Origin: Campylobacter concisus
Lineage (GTDB): Bacteria; Campylobacterota; Campylobacteria; Campylobacterales; Campylobacteraceae
Reading direction: 5' to 3'
Assembly (NCBI RefSeq): GCF_003049705.1
Contig: NZ_PIRF01000006.1
Location: 62,001-126,000, forward strand
Length of the DNA stretch: 64,000 bases
Position numbers and translations under genes: made by a program
The notes under the pieces: model-generated
Database searches by the model: none
What the model was told of the DNA's origin: nothing
Seen by the model: the letters and a program-made list of their open reading frames with translations, nothing else
Shown: piece by piece, positions 54,973 to 63,974 of the stretch
Layout of the letters: every line of letters begins with the position of its first letter
How positions within the stretch are numbered: the stretch's first letter is position 1

Positions 54973-56066
54973 ATAAAGAAGAGGTCTTAAATAGGCTAAA
55001 AGGTGTTATATATCCTGGTTTTGAAAAAAATATAGTTAGCTTTGGCTTTGTAAAAAATGTAGAAATCGGCGATAAAATTTTAATCGAAGTCGAGATCGTT
55101 AGCTCAAGCCCAGAGGTGGCAAACGAGCTAAAAACAGACATCAAACGTGTCATGGGCTCAAACGAGTATGTGCTAAATTTGATCCAGCCAAAGATACCTG
55201 AGGAGAAAAGTAACACTCAAAGTGGCAAAAACATCGCGCCTCAAGTTAAAAATTTCGTAATGGTAAGCTCAGGAAAAGGTGGCGTTGGTAAATCAACCAC
55301 AACGCTAAATTTAGCCATCTCAATGGCAAAACTAGGCAAAAAAGTGGGAATTTTAGACGCTGACATCTACGGACCAAATATCCCAAGAATGCTTGGCGAA
55401 GTAAATACTCAGCCACAAGTCGTTGGTAACAAGCTAAAACCGATACTTAGCCACGGAGTTGAGATGATGAGTATGGGCGTTTTGATGGAAGAGGGCATGA
55501 GCCTCATCTGGCGTGGCTCGATGATAATGAAAGCGATCGAGCAGCTGCTAAAAGACGTGCTTTGGAGCGAACTTGATGTCTTGTTTCTTGACATGCCTCC
55601 AGGAACGGGTGACGCACAGCTAACTCTAGCTCAAAGCGTGCCAGTAACGGCAGGTGTCTGCGTCACAACGCCACAAGTTGTAGCGCTTGACGATAGTAAG
55701 CGTGCGCTTGATATGTTTGAGAAGCTCCACATCCCAATCGCTGGTGTCATCGAAAATATGAGCGGTTTCATCTGCCCAGATAATGGCAAAGAGTACGACA
55801 TTTTTGGCAAAGGCACGACTGAAGAGATGGCAAAAGCTTATAATACTCAAATTTTGGCTGAAATCCCTATCGAGCCAGCTGTTCGCGTGGGCGGGGATAA
55901 TGGTAAGCCAGTTAGCTTTTACGAGCCAAACTCAGTCACTGCAAAACGCTACGAGAGTGCGGCTGCTAGACTTTGGGAAGTGATAGAAAATATAAATAGT
56001 GATGGCGGAGCTGATAACTCAGCAATCCAACCAGTAAATGACGGCAAGAGTGCTTGCTCGAAGTAA
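54966..56066 (+). CDS. mrp: Mrp/ApbC-family iron-sulfur carrier ATPase
   Basis: Mrp/ApbC proteins carry iron-sulfur clusters to target enzymes such as ThiC. The 366-residue protein has an N-terminal MIP18/DUF59-like domain (about 1-85), the deviant Walker [18 protein letters not shown] near residues 101-117, [14 protein letters not shown] and [18 protein letters not shown] (Walker B region), and a C-terminal C-P-D-type loop [14 protein letters not shown]. The Cys-x-x-Cys of the family is not complete in that loop. It overlaps thiC by 7 bp, which links it to the iron-sulfur enzyme next door. Confidence 0.93.
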   Translation: MLNKEEVLNRLKGVIYPGFEKNIVSFGFVKNVEIGDKILIEVEIVSSSPEVANELKTDIKRVMGSNEYVLNLIQPKIPEEKSNTQSGKNIAPQVKNFVMVSSGKGGVGKSTTTLNLAISMAKLGKKVGILDADIYGPNIPRMLGEVNTQPQVVGNKLKPILSHGVEMMSMGVLMEEGMSLIWRGSMIMKAIEQLLKDVLWSELDVLFLDMPPGTGDAQLTLAQSVPVTAGVCVTTPQVVALDDSKRALDMFEKLHIPIAGVIENMSGFICPDNGKEYDIFGKGTTEEMAKAYNTQILAEIPIEPAVRVGGDNGKPVSFYEPNSVTAKRYESAAARLWEVIENINSDGGADNSAIQPVNDGKSACSK

Positions 56067-56204
56067 AATTTACAAAAGATAAAATTTAGAGCAAATTTTA
56101 AAATTTGCCAGTTTGAATTTGGCTACCAAAATTTAGCTTTGCTTGATGCTTGGCTTAAATTTTGGAGCCAAAATGCAATCATTTAAAATTTAATAGGAGA
56201 AAAC

Positions 56205-56471
56205 ATGAAAGCGATCGTAACCGTAGTCGGAAAGGATAGAGTCGGCATCGTTGCTGGCGTCTCAGCAAAGCTTAGCGAGCTAGGGCTAAACATAGATGAT
56301 ATCTCACAGACTATTTTAGATGAGTTTTTTACGATGATGGCGGTGGTTTCAAGTAATGAAAATAAGGATTTTGCAGTCCTAAGAGAAGAGCTTAATAAAC
56401 TTGGAGAGAGCCTAAAGGTAAAGATAAATATCCAAAGTTCCGCTATCTTTGATGCGATGCATACAATCTAA
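56205..56471 (+). CDS. ACT domain protein
   Basis: The 88-residue protein is a single ACT domain: KAIVTVVGKDRVGIVAGVSA, then LSELGLNIDDISQTILDEFF, then a beta strand TMMAVVSS. ACT domains bind amino acids or similar ligands. It lies 9 bp before the PFL/DUF711 gene, a frequent pairing in which the two genes are linked across bacteria. The ligand and role are unknown. AATAGGAG precedes the ATG. Confidence 0.9.
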   Translation: MKAIVTVVGKDRVGIVAGVSAKLSELGLNIDDISQTILDEFFTMMAVVSSNENKDFAVLREELNKLGESLKVKINIQSSAIFDAMHTI

Positions 56472-56480
56472 GGAAAAACA

Positions 56481-57818
56481 ATGGACATCAAAAACGTAAC
56501 CGAAACGATCTCGATGATCGAAGAGCAAAATTTTGACATCAGAACAATCACGATGGGCATTAGTTTGCTTGACTGTATCGATCCTGATATAAACAAGGCT
56601 TGCGATAAAATTTACGCAAAAATCACCACTAAAGCCAAAGACCTAGTCAAAGTAGGCAATGAAATTTCTGCTGAGCTAGGCATACCAATCGTCAATAAAA
56701 GAGTGAGCGTGACGCCTATCTCGATAATCGGCGCCGCAACGGACGCAAAAGACTACGTGATGATCGCAAAGACGCTTGATAGGGCGGCTATTGAGGTTGG
56801 TATTGATTTTATAGGTGGTTTTTCAGCTCTAGTGCAAAAGGGCTATCAAAAGGGCGATGAAATTTTGATAAATTCTATCCCGCAAGCACTAGCACAAACC
56901 GCAAAAGTGTGCTCAAGCGTCAATGTCGGCTCAACAAAAAGTGGCATAAATATGAGCGCAGTGCGTGACATGGGACGCATCATAAAAGAGACGGCGGCAG
57001 CATCAGAGATGGGCTGTGCGAAGCTTGTTGTCTTTGCAAACGCAGTCGAGGATAATCCTTTCATGGCTGGTGCATTTCATGGCGTGGGCGAGGCTGATGT
57101 GGTGATAAATGTGGGCGTTTCTGGTCCAGGAGTAGTAAAAAGAGCGCTTGAAAAGGTGCGTGGCGAGAGCTTTGACGTAGTAGCTGAGACTGTGAAAAAG
57201 ACGGCATTTAAGATCACTCGTATCGGTCAGCTAGTTGGTCAAATGGCGAGCGAGCGCCTTGGGGTTAAATTTGGTATCGTCGATCTCTCTCTTGCTCCAA
57301 CGCCAGCTGTTGGCGACTCAGTGGCTCGTGTGCTTGAAGAGATGGGGCTTGAGGCTGTCGGTACGCACGGCACGACTGCGGCACTTGCCCTGCTAAATGA
57401 CGCAGTAAAAAAAGGTGGCGTCATGGCGTGTAATCAAGTTGGCGGCTTAAGCGGTGCATTTATCCCTGTTTCAGAAGACGAGGGCATGATAGCGGCCGTT
57501 CAAGCTGGCTCATTAAATTTAGAAAAGCTTGAAGCGATGACTGCGATATGCTCGGTAGGGCTTGATATGATCGCCATACCTGCTGACACACCAAGCGAGA
57601 GCATAGCTGCGATGATCGCTGATGAGGCGGCTATCGGCGTTATAAATCAAAAAACAACGGCCGTTCGAATTATACCTCTTGGACGTGAGGGCGATATGAT
57701 CGAGTTTGGCGGCCTTTTAGGAAGAGCGCCTGTAATGAAGATAAATAAAGCCTCAAGTGCCGATTTCATCGCTCGTGGCGGACAAATTCCAGCACCTATC
57801 CATAGTTTTAAAAACTAA
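56481..57818 (+). CDS. DUF711/UPF0210 (PFL family) protein
   Basis: The 445-residue protein belongs to the UPF0210 (DUF711) family, whose fold is related to pyruvate formate-lyase-like enzymes. Visible family segments include [76 protein letters not shown] and [19 protein letters not shown]. The function is unproven. It is placed directly after the ACT-domain gene with an adjacent start, and a strong terminator follows. Confidence 0.9.
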   Translation: MDIKNVTETISMIEEQNFDIRTITMGISLLDCIDPDINKACDKIYAKITTKAKDLVKVGNEISAELGIPIVNKRVSVTPISIIGAATDAKDYVMIAKTLDRAAIEVGIDFIGGFSALVQKGYQKGDEILINSIPQALAQTAKVCSSVNVGSTKSGINMSAVRDMGRIIKETAAASEMGCAKLVVFANAVEDNPFMAGAFHGVGEADVVINVGVSGPGVVKRALEKVRGESFDVVAETVKKTAFKITRIGQLVGQMASERLGVKFGIVDLSLAPTPAVGDSVARVLEEMGLEAVGTHGTTAALALLNDAVKKGGVMACNQVGGLSGAFIPVSEDEGMIAAVQAGSLNLEKLEAMTAICSVGLDMIAIPADTPSESIAAMIADEAAIGVINQKTTAVRIIPLGREGDMIEFGGLLGRAPVMKINKASSADFIARGGQIPAPIHSFKN

Positions 57819-57824
57819 TCTTCG

Positions 57825-57853
57825 AAGTCCGCTTTAAATTTGCGGACTTTTTC
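57825..57853 (+). terminator. Strong Rho-independent terminator after the UPF0210 gene
   Basis: AAGTCCGC at 57825-57832 and GCGGACTT at 57842-57849 form an 8-bp stem with a 9-base loop, followed by TTTTT with the last arm bases included. It begins 7 bp after the stop codon. Confidence 0.9.
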
Positions 57854-57922
57854 TTAAATTTATCCTAATCTTTTCAACTGCTTTTAGTTAGAATAATAAA
57901 AATTTTAAGCCAAGGAGCTAAA

Positions 57923-58612
57923 ATGAAAATTTTATCACTGCTTACGGCGCTACTTTTTGGAGCGGTATGTGGCTTTGCAAATGATGGCAAAGTAAGAAGT
58001 ATCGACATCTACGTCACGCTATACTACTCAGCAAATGCTGGCAAGGTGGAGTACGTCAAGGTCTATGACAAGATAGATGGGCTTTTAAAAAGTGGCAAAG
58101 AAGAGGACTTTAAAAAGGCTGAAAAGATCGTGCAAGACGCCCCACAAATGGTCTCTCCGATAACTCTTTTTGTCCTTTCAGCTCGCGCATACGATCTTGG
58201 ACTTCGCGATGATGCGGTATTTTGGTTTTATGCGGCAAAAAATCGCGCGATCTTACTAAGAGGTGTTATAGACATGGAGGGCGAGAAATTTACTGACGTG
58301 GTGGCCGCGATAGGGGCGTTTATGAAGCTTGTTGGCGACGTGGTCAATCCTTATGCATTTTGCGATATCAAAAAGCAACAAGAGATCGCTGATAAAGCGC
58401 TTGAATGGACTAAGAAAAATGCCTATGAAGCGATGTTTTCGCCAGAATTTAGCTCGCCTCACGAAGATAGAAAAGCAGCCCTTGCAAAAGGCATAGAAAA
58501 GCTAGAAGCCCGCAATAAAAAGGAGAAAGATTACTTTTTAGACAAGGATAATCTCGCTAACTTTAAGGCTATGCGCAAGCAAAATGGTACTGATGAGAAA
58601 TTTTGCTTTTAA
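57923..58612 (+). CDS. Exported helical protein of unknown function
   Basis: The 229-residue protein has a signal peptide (MKILSLLTALLFGAVCGFAN, cleaved about residue 20) and a mainly helical, TPR-like mature part (ITLFVLSARAYDLGLRDDAV, then FWFYAAKNRAILLRGVIDME) ending with a charged segment and a final DEKFCF. I know no family. It is likely periplasmic. AAGGAG precedes the ATG. No operon partner is apparent; it follows a terminator and is followed by a palindromic repeat. Confidence 0.65.
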   Translation: MKILSLLTALLFGAVCGFANDGKVRSIDIYVTLYYSANAGKVEYVKVYDKIDGLLKSGKEEDFKKAEKIVQDAPQMVSPITLFVLSARAYDLGLRDDAVFWFYAAKNRAILLRGVIDMEGEKFTDVVAAIGAFMKLVGDVVNPYAFCDIKKQQEIADKALEWTKKNAYEAMFSPEFSSPHEDRKAALAKGIEKLEARNKKEKDYFLDKDNLANFKAMRKQNGTDEKFCF

Positions 58613-58635
58613 GTAGCGAGAAAAACTGAAAATTT

Positions 58636-58683
58636 GCTTGTAAATTTAGCTTTTGCTTTATGCTAAAGGGCAAATTTACAAGC
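58636..58683. repeat. 12-bp perfect inverted repeat
   Basis: GCTTGTAAATTT at 58636-58647 is perfectly complementary to 58672-58683, and an inner TAGC/GCTA pair lies in the 24-base loop. It falls just after the exported helical protein gene and could be a terminator or mRNA-end hairpin; a T-rich run (TCTATTTTA) follows weakly. Confidence 0.55.
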
Positions 58684-58768
58684 TATCTCTATTTTATGTC
58701 ACGACAAATTTGCTTAAATTTGGCTCTTTTTCTTAAGAGTAGCAAAACTACAAAAATGAGAATAAAAA

Positions 58769-59221
58769 ATGACTTTGAAATTTGGCGAACTTGAAAAAGT
58801 TGCAACAGATGGTGGCTTTATATGGTATGCCCAGACGTGGCTAAAAAGCGAAATTTTTGGCCAAGTGCTCTTTTGCCTTATCTCGGCAAATGGGGCAGAC
58901 GTGGATGATGAGACGATTTTGCTTGTGCAGCGTATCGCTCAGGATATCGATCGGTACATAAAAGAGGGGCTTGCCTTTTTAAAAGATGAGCTTAGGCGAG
59001 GGTGCTTTTTGAGCAAGGACGAGCTTAAATTGCTTGACGTGCCAGTTTGCGACTTGCCTTTTAGCTCGCCTCAATGCACCTTTTATGCGCATGATAAGCA
59101 GTAGCTGATGAGATTTGCTGAGGGCGAGCTTGATATTTGTGAGCCTTTTGGTATTGGGGTGATTTTTGAAGGTGAAAAGCCACTTCGTTTAGAAAATTTA
59201 GAGCTTAGCCAGGAGTGCTAA
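58769..59221 (+). pseudogene. Conserved protein gene interrupted by an in-frame stop
   Basis: The frame starts ATG at 58769 and runs to TAG at 59102-59104 (111 residues). The same frame continues without a break to TAA at 59219-59221 and encodes a conserved-looking tail, FAEGELDICEPFGIGVIFEG. The full protein would be about 150 residues, similar to DUF6985-like sequences that end with a C-E-P-x-G-x-G-V pattern, though I cannot confirm the family. A nonsense mutation is the simplest reading; a sequencing error or stop readthrough are alternatives. Confidence 0.65.
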
Positions 59222-59265
59222 TCGCGGATAAATTTTTGCTTTTAAATGGTGAGATAAATTTGGTT

Positions 59266-59294
59266 GCTGTTTTAGGTTTTTAGCCCAAAACAGC
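59266..59294. repeat. Stem-loop downstream of the YagU-like gene
   Basis: GCTGTTTT at 59266-59273 pairs with AAAACAGC at 59287-59294 and an inner GG/CC pair. It lies 12 bp past the 3' end of the minus-strand yagU-like gene and 44 bp past the broken plus-strand gene. No U-run follows on the minus strand, so it may only stabilise an mRNA end. Confidence 0.45.
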
Positions 59295-59306
59295 AAAAAT
59301 TTGCAC

Positions 59307-59909
59307 TTATGCGTTGCAGCAGCAATAATCACTTGGATCTTTTTCTTTTGTTATCCTAGCTCTTAAGTCGTGACGGATGATCTCTATCGACCAGAACCAT
59401 ATCATGTGGCCGACAAATTCAGATACATGCTCGTACCAAGGAAGTGTCCAAAGTGGTGGAGTAAGCCCCAAAATAGGTAGTGTGATCACGTGAACAGCGA
59501 TATTTACGATAACGCCAACTAGTAAGCCTTGCCATATTGTAATCTTTGGAAATTTCTCAGCCAAAACACAATAAGCAACCGCAAAAACGATCGAAAATAA
59601 TATATGCGTCATCATTACGTAGTTAAATGCATGCCCTGCAAACTCGTAAATAGCGGCATTTGGATCGGCTACGCCCAAATAATCCCTTAAAAATACATAA
59701 GGCGGATTTAAGAAATTTCTAGAGCAATCGATTGCATCGGCTGCTCTAATGGCACTCTCTGGTCCGCAAGCAGCGTTAAACATATCCATCGGACTTCTTG
59801 GAGGAAGCGGAAATTCTGCTCCCCATTTGACAAAAGCTGAGACAATGCCAGCGATAAGGCCGATTAACGCAGCCAGAGCAAATCTAGGTTTTGTTACTAA
59901 ATTTGACAT
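59307..59909 (-). CDS. YagU-family inner membrane protein
   Basis: The 200-residue protein has about four membrane helices and the DUF1440/YagU build: [20 protein letters not shown], then [16 protein letters not shown], then [20 protein letters not shown] and a C-terminal [20 protein letters not shown]. coli YagU is linked to acid resistance. The tail SDYCCCNA has three consecutive cysteines at the C-terminus, an odd feature. The gene is single and faces dapD divergently. Confidence 0.85.
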   Translation of the reverse strand: MSNLVTKPRFALAALIGLIAGIVSAFVKWGAEFPLPPRSPMDMFNAACGPESAIRAADAIDCSRNFLNPPYVFLRDYLGVADPNAAIYEFAGHAFNYVMMTHILFSIVFAVAYCVLAEKFPKITIWQGLLVGVIVNIAVHVITLPILGLTPPLWTLPWYEHVSEFVGHMIWFWSIEIIRHDLRARITKEKDPSDYCCCNA

Positions 59910-60071
59910 TTAAACTCCTTCTTTAAATTTGCAAAATCTTATTGCAATTTACTTTATGATAAGATTAATCATTATTAAAAATATAAAAATATTTAAAAAT
60001 CTTAATGGACTTAAAATCATAAAATTTTTAGCCATTTTTGGCTAGACTAAGAAAAATTTAAAGGAGAATAG

Positions 60072-61271
60072 ATGTCTAAAGAGTTTAAAGATGCAAATGA
60101 ATTTAAGGAATTTTTTGAAGAATTTAGAAAAAAAGATGGCTACAAAGATCCGCTTGCTTTTGGTATCGCTAGGATCGATCGCGGACAAAAAAATACAGAT
60201 AAAATTTTGCAAGCGACTTTTGCTGTTGTAAATTACAAAGAGAGCTTTTTAAGCGCAGCCGCTTATATCTATGCCTTGCAAAAATGTGATGTTAAGGTTG
60301 ATTTTAACGGCTCTGAATTTGTAGCCGATCTTACTCCAAAAGTGGTAAAAAAGGCTAGCAAGCTCTTTAGCGTCTTTGAAAAAGAGATAAGCTCTCATAA
60401 AAATGTACAAAATTTGCATGCCGTAAAAATGGCATTTGATGACGATCTTGAACTAAATGAGAATAAATTTAAACTTGTGTTTTTGTTTAACGATGCAAAA
60501 CCACTTAGCGTAGAGGCCGTATATCTCAAACTTTACTTGATCTCGCTTGGCAAGGTCGCACCTAGGACGATCGTGCTTGATGGAGCTTTTGGTGTGTTAC
60601 CAAATGTTGCATGGACTAGCCAAAATACGCCAATCGAGCTTGAATGGTTAAGAGAAAATGAAATTTCTCTAAAGATGTTTGGCGAATATCCAGCGATCGT
60701 TAGCGTCGATAAATTCCCAAGATTTTTAAGCCATATCATTCCAGCTGATAATACGAGAATTTTAGACTCAGCCAAGGTTCGCATGGGTGCTGCTGTGCAT
60801 CCTGGCACAGTCGTTATGCCTGGTGCTGCCTACATCAACTTTAACGCAGGTACAACCGGTGGCGTGATGGTTGAAGGCAGAGTCAGTAGCTCTGTCGTAG
60901 TGGGCGAGGGTAGCGACGTAGGTGGCGGAGCTAGCATACTTGGCGTGCTAAGTGGCACAAACGGCAATCCTGTAAGCATCGGCAAACACTGCTTGCTTGG
61001 CGCAAATTCAGTCACAGGCGTACCTCTTGGCGATAACTGCATCGTGGATGCTGGCATAGCGGTGCTTGAGGGCACAAAAGTCTATATATCAGCTAACGAG
61101 CGCGAAAAGCTAGCTAAGCTAAATCCAGAGTTTAAATTTGAAGCTGAAATTTACAAAGCACTTGAGCTTGGCGGGCTAAAAGGACTTCATTTTAGACAAA
61201 ATAGCCAAACAGGTCAGATCACTGCAAGTGCGAGCAAAAGGGCGATCAAGCTAAATGAGGCACTTCATTAA
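60072..61271 (+). CDS. dapD: Tetrahydrodipicolinate N-succinyltransferase DapD
   Basis: DapD adds succinyl-CoA to tetrahydrodipicolinate in lysine and diaminopimelate synthesis. The 399-residue protein has an N-terminal domain and a left-handed beta-helix (about 225-340) with hexapeptide repeats: VRMGAAVHPGTVVMPGAAYI, GGVMVEGRVSSSVVVGEGSD and GKHCLLGANSVTGVPLGDNC. It is the long epsilonproteobacterial DapD type (C. jejuni about 386). The ATG follows AAAGGAG. It is divergent from yagU. Confidence 0.94.
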   Translation: MSKEFKDANEFKEFFEEFRKKDGYKDPLAFGIARIDRGQKNTDKILQATFAVVNYKESFLSAAAYIYALQKCDVKVDFNGSEFVADLTPKVVKKASKLFSVFEKEISSHKNVQNLHAVKMAFDDDLELNENKFKLVFLFNDAKPLSVEAVYLKLYLISLGKVAPRTIVLDGAFGVLPNVAWTSQNTPIELEWLRENEISLKMFGEYPAIVSVDKFPRFLSHIIPADNTRILDSAKVRMGAAVHPGTVVMPGAAYINFNAGTTGGVMVEGRVSSSVVVGEGSDVGGGASILGVLSGTNGNPVSIGKHCLLGANSVTGVPLGDNCIVDAGIAVLEGTKVYISANEREKLAKLNPEFKFEAEIYKALELGGLKGLHFRQNSQTGQITASASKRAIKLNEALH

Positions 61272-61282
61272 AAGGAGCTAGC

Positions 61283-61777
61283 ATGAAAGTTGGCATTTTG
61301 ATGTTTGACAAGCTAAATCTACTAAGCTTTTCCAAAATTTATGATTTTTTACATAAATTTGAGGATTTTAATATCAAGACTTACGCACTAAAGCCTGAGA
61401 TTGTCGATGAATTTGGCGTCAGGCTTCATCCAGAAATTTATGCTGAAAGTCTTTATGGTGTGGATATCTTAGTCGTGCCAGATGGCGTTGGAGCACTTGG
61501 ATTAAGATACGATGAGATATTTTTAAGCTGGGTTAAAAGCTCAGCGAGTGCGAAATTTAAGATAGGTTTTGACCTTGGCGTATTAATCCTTGGTGGTGCT
61601 GGATTTTTAGAAGATAGAGAGGCTTGTATAAGGGGCGGATACAAAAACGCACTTAGTGACTACTGCGATGTTAATGATGCCAAGATGTGCGAAAGTAGAG
61701 GTGTCATAAGTGTTAGTGAATTTGATGATAGAATCAAAGAACAGCTGACAACGATGCTGGGTAAAGATAAAATTTAA
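61283..61777 (+). CDS. DJ-1/PfpI-family protein without the active-site Cys
   Basis: The 164-residue protein starts KVGILMFDKLNLLSFSKIYD with a DJ-1-like first strand and has VDILVVPDGVGAL, but the nucleophile-elbow segment usually reading C-T-G-A is FDLGVLILGGAGF, so the catalytic Cys is Asp. It is therefore unlikely to be an active glyoxalase or peptidase and may bind a ligand. It lies 11 bp after dapD with AAAAGGAG ahead of its ATG, so it is probably co-transcribed. Confidence 0.75.
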   Translation: MKVGILMFDKLNLLSFSKIYDFLHKFEDFNIKTYALKPEIVDEFGVRLHPEIYAESLYGVDILVVPDGVGALGLRYDEIFLSWVKSSASAKFKIGFDLGVLILGGAGFLEDREACIRGGYKNALSDYCDVNDAKMCESRGVISVSEFDDRIKEQLTTMLGKDKI

Positions 61778-61839
61778 GAGTCTTGAGCCTTAAAATTTTT
61801 TAGTTTAGTGGGTTAGAAAAAGGCTTTAATATAACGCTT

Positions 61840-62027
61840 TTAATTAAACATCTCTTTTGCGCTTAAAGAGAAAATGCCAACAAGATCGACAACATCTACT
61901 TTTTGATTTTTAATATCGTGCATCATTTTAAAATGCTCAAGTGTGATATTCTTATTCTTTTTACTTAACTCATTAAGTTTTTAGTCACATCAAAAATGAT
62001 ATCTATGCCACCATTTTTTATTGTCAT
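61840..62027 (-). pseudogene. Frameshifted small ORF (about 61 residues if repaired)
   Basis: On the minus strand an ATG at 62027 opens MTIKNGGIDIIFDVTK, then the frame breaks in an A5 run near 61977-61982. Adding one A joins it to a downstream frame reading KLNELSKKNKNITLEHFKMM and DVVDLVGIFSLSAKEMFN to TAA at 61840-61842. Without the repair the first frame stops after 20 residues. I know no family. It could be a decayed gene, a phase-variable gene, or a sequencing error in the run. This is the only content I see in the 385-bp gap before glmS besides its terminator. Confidence 0.4.
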
Positions 62028-62120
62028 AGTAAAGTATAAAATTTTAAACTAAAGCTAGACAAATTTTAGCTGGGTTGCGCTCTTGCAAGAACAATATTTC
62101 ATAAATTTTAATGCAAAATA

Positions 62121-62162
62121 TCAAATAAAATTTAACTAGCCAGTGTTTGCTGGCCAGTTAAA
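62121..62162 (-). terminator. Strong Rho-independent terminator of glmS
   Basis: On the minus strand TTTAACTGGCCAG pairs with CTGGCTAGTTAAA (arms at 62150-62162 and 62131-62143) with one G-T pair and a 6-base loop, followed by TTTTATTT. The stem starts directly after the glmS stop codon. Confidence 0.9.
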
Positions 62163-63974
62163 TTATTCGACAGTCACGCTTTTTGCGAGATTTCTTGGCA
62201 TATCGACGTTGTTGCCAAGTCTAACAGAAATTTCAAGAGCAAGTAGCTGAAGTACAAGCATCATCTCGAAAAATTCACTCATATAGTGATCTTGAACGCT
62301 TGTTTTTACGTAGTCATCGCTTAGCTCAAACTCAAGTGGGCTTATCGCCAGGATGTAAGCATCTCTTGCGGCAAGCTCTTCGACGTTGCTTTTTGTTTTT
62401 TCGTAAAGTAAATTCTGAGGCATTAAAGCGATCGTAAATAGCTTCTCATCTGCAAGCGCGATAGGGCCGTGCTTCATCTCGCCTGATGGATAGCCCTCGG
62501 CGTGAAGATATGAAATTTCTTTAAGCTTTAACGCGCCTTCTAATGCTAGCGGATAGAAGATATCTCTACCGATAAAGAAGAAACCATGACCGTGCAAATA
62601 ATGCTTGCTTAGGCGGTGAAGCTTCTCTTGAAGAGAGTTATTGATATTTAAAATTTGTGGGATGTGAAGAAGCGTTTTGATCTCGTGATCAAGCTCTTTT
62701 TTACTGATAGACTCTTTTGCTGCTGCCATTTGAAGCACAAGCATCCAAAGCACGATGATCTGCGTTGCGAAAGCTTTTGTGCTTGCCACACCTTTTTCGA
62801 TGCCAGCGCGAGTTAGAAGTGTATTATCAGCTAGTCTAACGATAGATGAGTTATCGACGTTGCAAATCGCAAGCGTTCTAAGCCCAGCTTCTTTAGCTAT
62901 TCTAAGTGCCTCAAGAGTGTCGGCTGTCTCGCCACTTTGTGAGATGACGATAAAGAGCGAGTTTTTGTTTAGATAAGGCTTTCTGTATCTAAATTCGCTT
63001 GCTACTTCGACCTTTGTTCTAACTTTAGCAAGTCTTTCAAAGAGATAGCTTGCAGTTAGCGCTGCATGGTAGCTCGTACCACACGCACAAAGCACAACAT
63101 CATCGATACTTTTTAGATATTCATCGTCTAAATTTTCAAGGGTGACTTTGTGGTTTTTGACTCTGCCCATGATGGTTTCAGATACGACCGCACCTTGCTC
63201 GTAAATTTCTTTCTCCATGAAAAATGTGTATCCCTCTTTTTGGGCATAGCTTTTGTCTTTTGGCAGAGCGTTAAAGGTTATGCTTGCCTTTTTGCCATGT
63301 TTAAAAACGGCAATCTCGTCTAAGCTCACGTAGCCATAGTTGTTGTCATCTAAATATGCCACCTCTGTTGCATTGCCAATAAGTGGAGCGTCAGATGAAG
63401 CAAAATATAGCTCTTTTTCATTACTCTTTCCTATTGCCATAGGAGCAGCATCTTTTGCAAAAAATATCTTATCAGGTGCAGTTTTTGTGATAAGTAGCGT
63501 CGCGTATGCACCTCTTAGTTTTGTGATAGTCGCCTCATAAGCTTTAAACGGGTCTTTTTTCTCTTTTAAAATTTCTTCAAAAAGGTGCACGATCACCTCA
63601 GTATCGGTTTGGCTGACAAATTTCACGCCTTTTGCTTCAAGCTCATCTTTAAGCTCTTTGTAATTTTCGATGATGCCATTGTGAACGACAAATGAGTGCT
63701 CGCCAAGGTGCGGGTGAGCATTTATCTCAGTTGGTTTGCCATGAGTTGCCCAGCGTGTATGACCTATCGCGACGCCAAAGCCCTCTGATGTAAAGTCCTT
63801 TGTCTTTAGGGCTAAATTTTCAAGCTTTCCAACAGCTTTAAAAAAATCGATCTTGCCATCACTCATTACAGCCATACCAGCACTGTCGTATCCGCGGTAC
63901 TCAAGCTCTTTTAGACCGCTTAAGATGACCTCTTTTTTCTCTTTATCTCCGATGTATCCTACGATTCCACACAT
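62163..63974 (-). CDS. glmS: Glutamine--fructose-6-phosphate aminotransferase GlmS
   Basis: GlmS makes glucosamine-6-phosphate, the first step to UDP-GlcNAc for peptidoglycan and lipid A. The 603-residue protein has the Ntn glutaminase domain beginning CGIVGYIGDKEKKEV with Cys as the N-terminal nucleophile after Met removal, GHTRWATHGKPTEINAHPH, and two SIS domains with CGTSYHAAL, SQSGETADTLEAL, ASTKAFATQI, LEGALKLKEISYLHAEGYPS and the final ending AKSVTVE. It is complete; its promoter region is cut at the window end. Confidence 0.98.
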   Translation of the reverse strand: MCGIVGYIGDKEKKEVILSGLKELEYRGYDSAGMAVMSDGKIDFFKAVGKLENLALKTKDFTSEGFGVAIGHTRWATHGKPTEINAHPHLGEHSFVVHNGIIENYKELKDELEAKGVKFVSQTDTEVIVHLFEEILKEKKDPFKAYEATITKLRGAYATLLITKTAPDKIFFAKDAAPMAIGKSNEKELYFASSDAPLIGNATEVAYLDDNNYGYVSLDEIAVFKHGKKASITFNALPKDKSYAQKEGYTFFMEKEIYEQGAVVSETIMGRVKNHKVTLENLDDEYLKSIDDVVLCACGTSYHAALTASYLFERLAKVRTKVEVASEFRYRKPYLNKNSLFIVISQSGETADTLEALRIAKEAGLRTLAICNVDNSSIVRLADNTLLTRAGIEKGVASTKAFATQIIVLWMLVLQMAAAKESISKKELDHEIKTLLHIPQILNINNSLQEKLHRLSKHYLHGHGFFFIGRDIFYPLALEGALKLKEISYLHAEGYPSGEMKHGPIALADEKLFTIALMPQNLLYEKTKSNVEELAARDAYILAISPLEFELSDDYVKTSVQDHYMSEFFEMMLVLQLLALEISVRLGNNVDMPRNLAKSVTVE

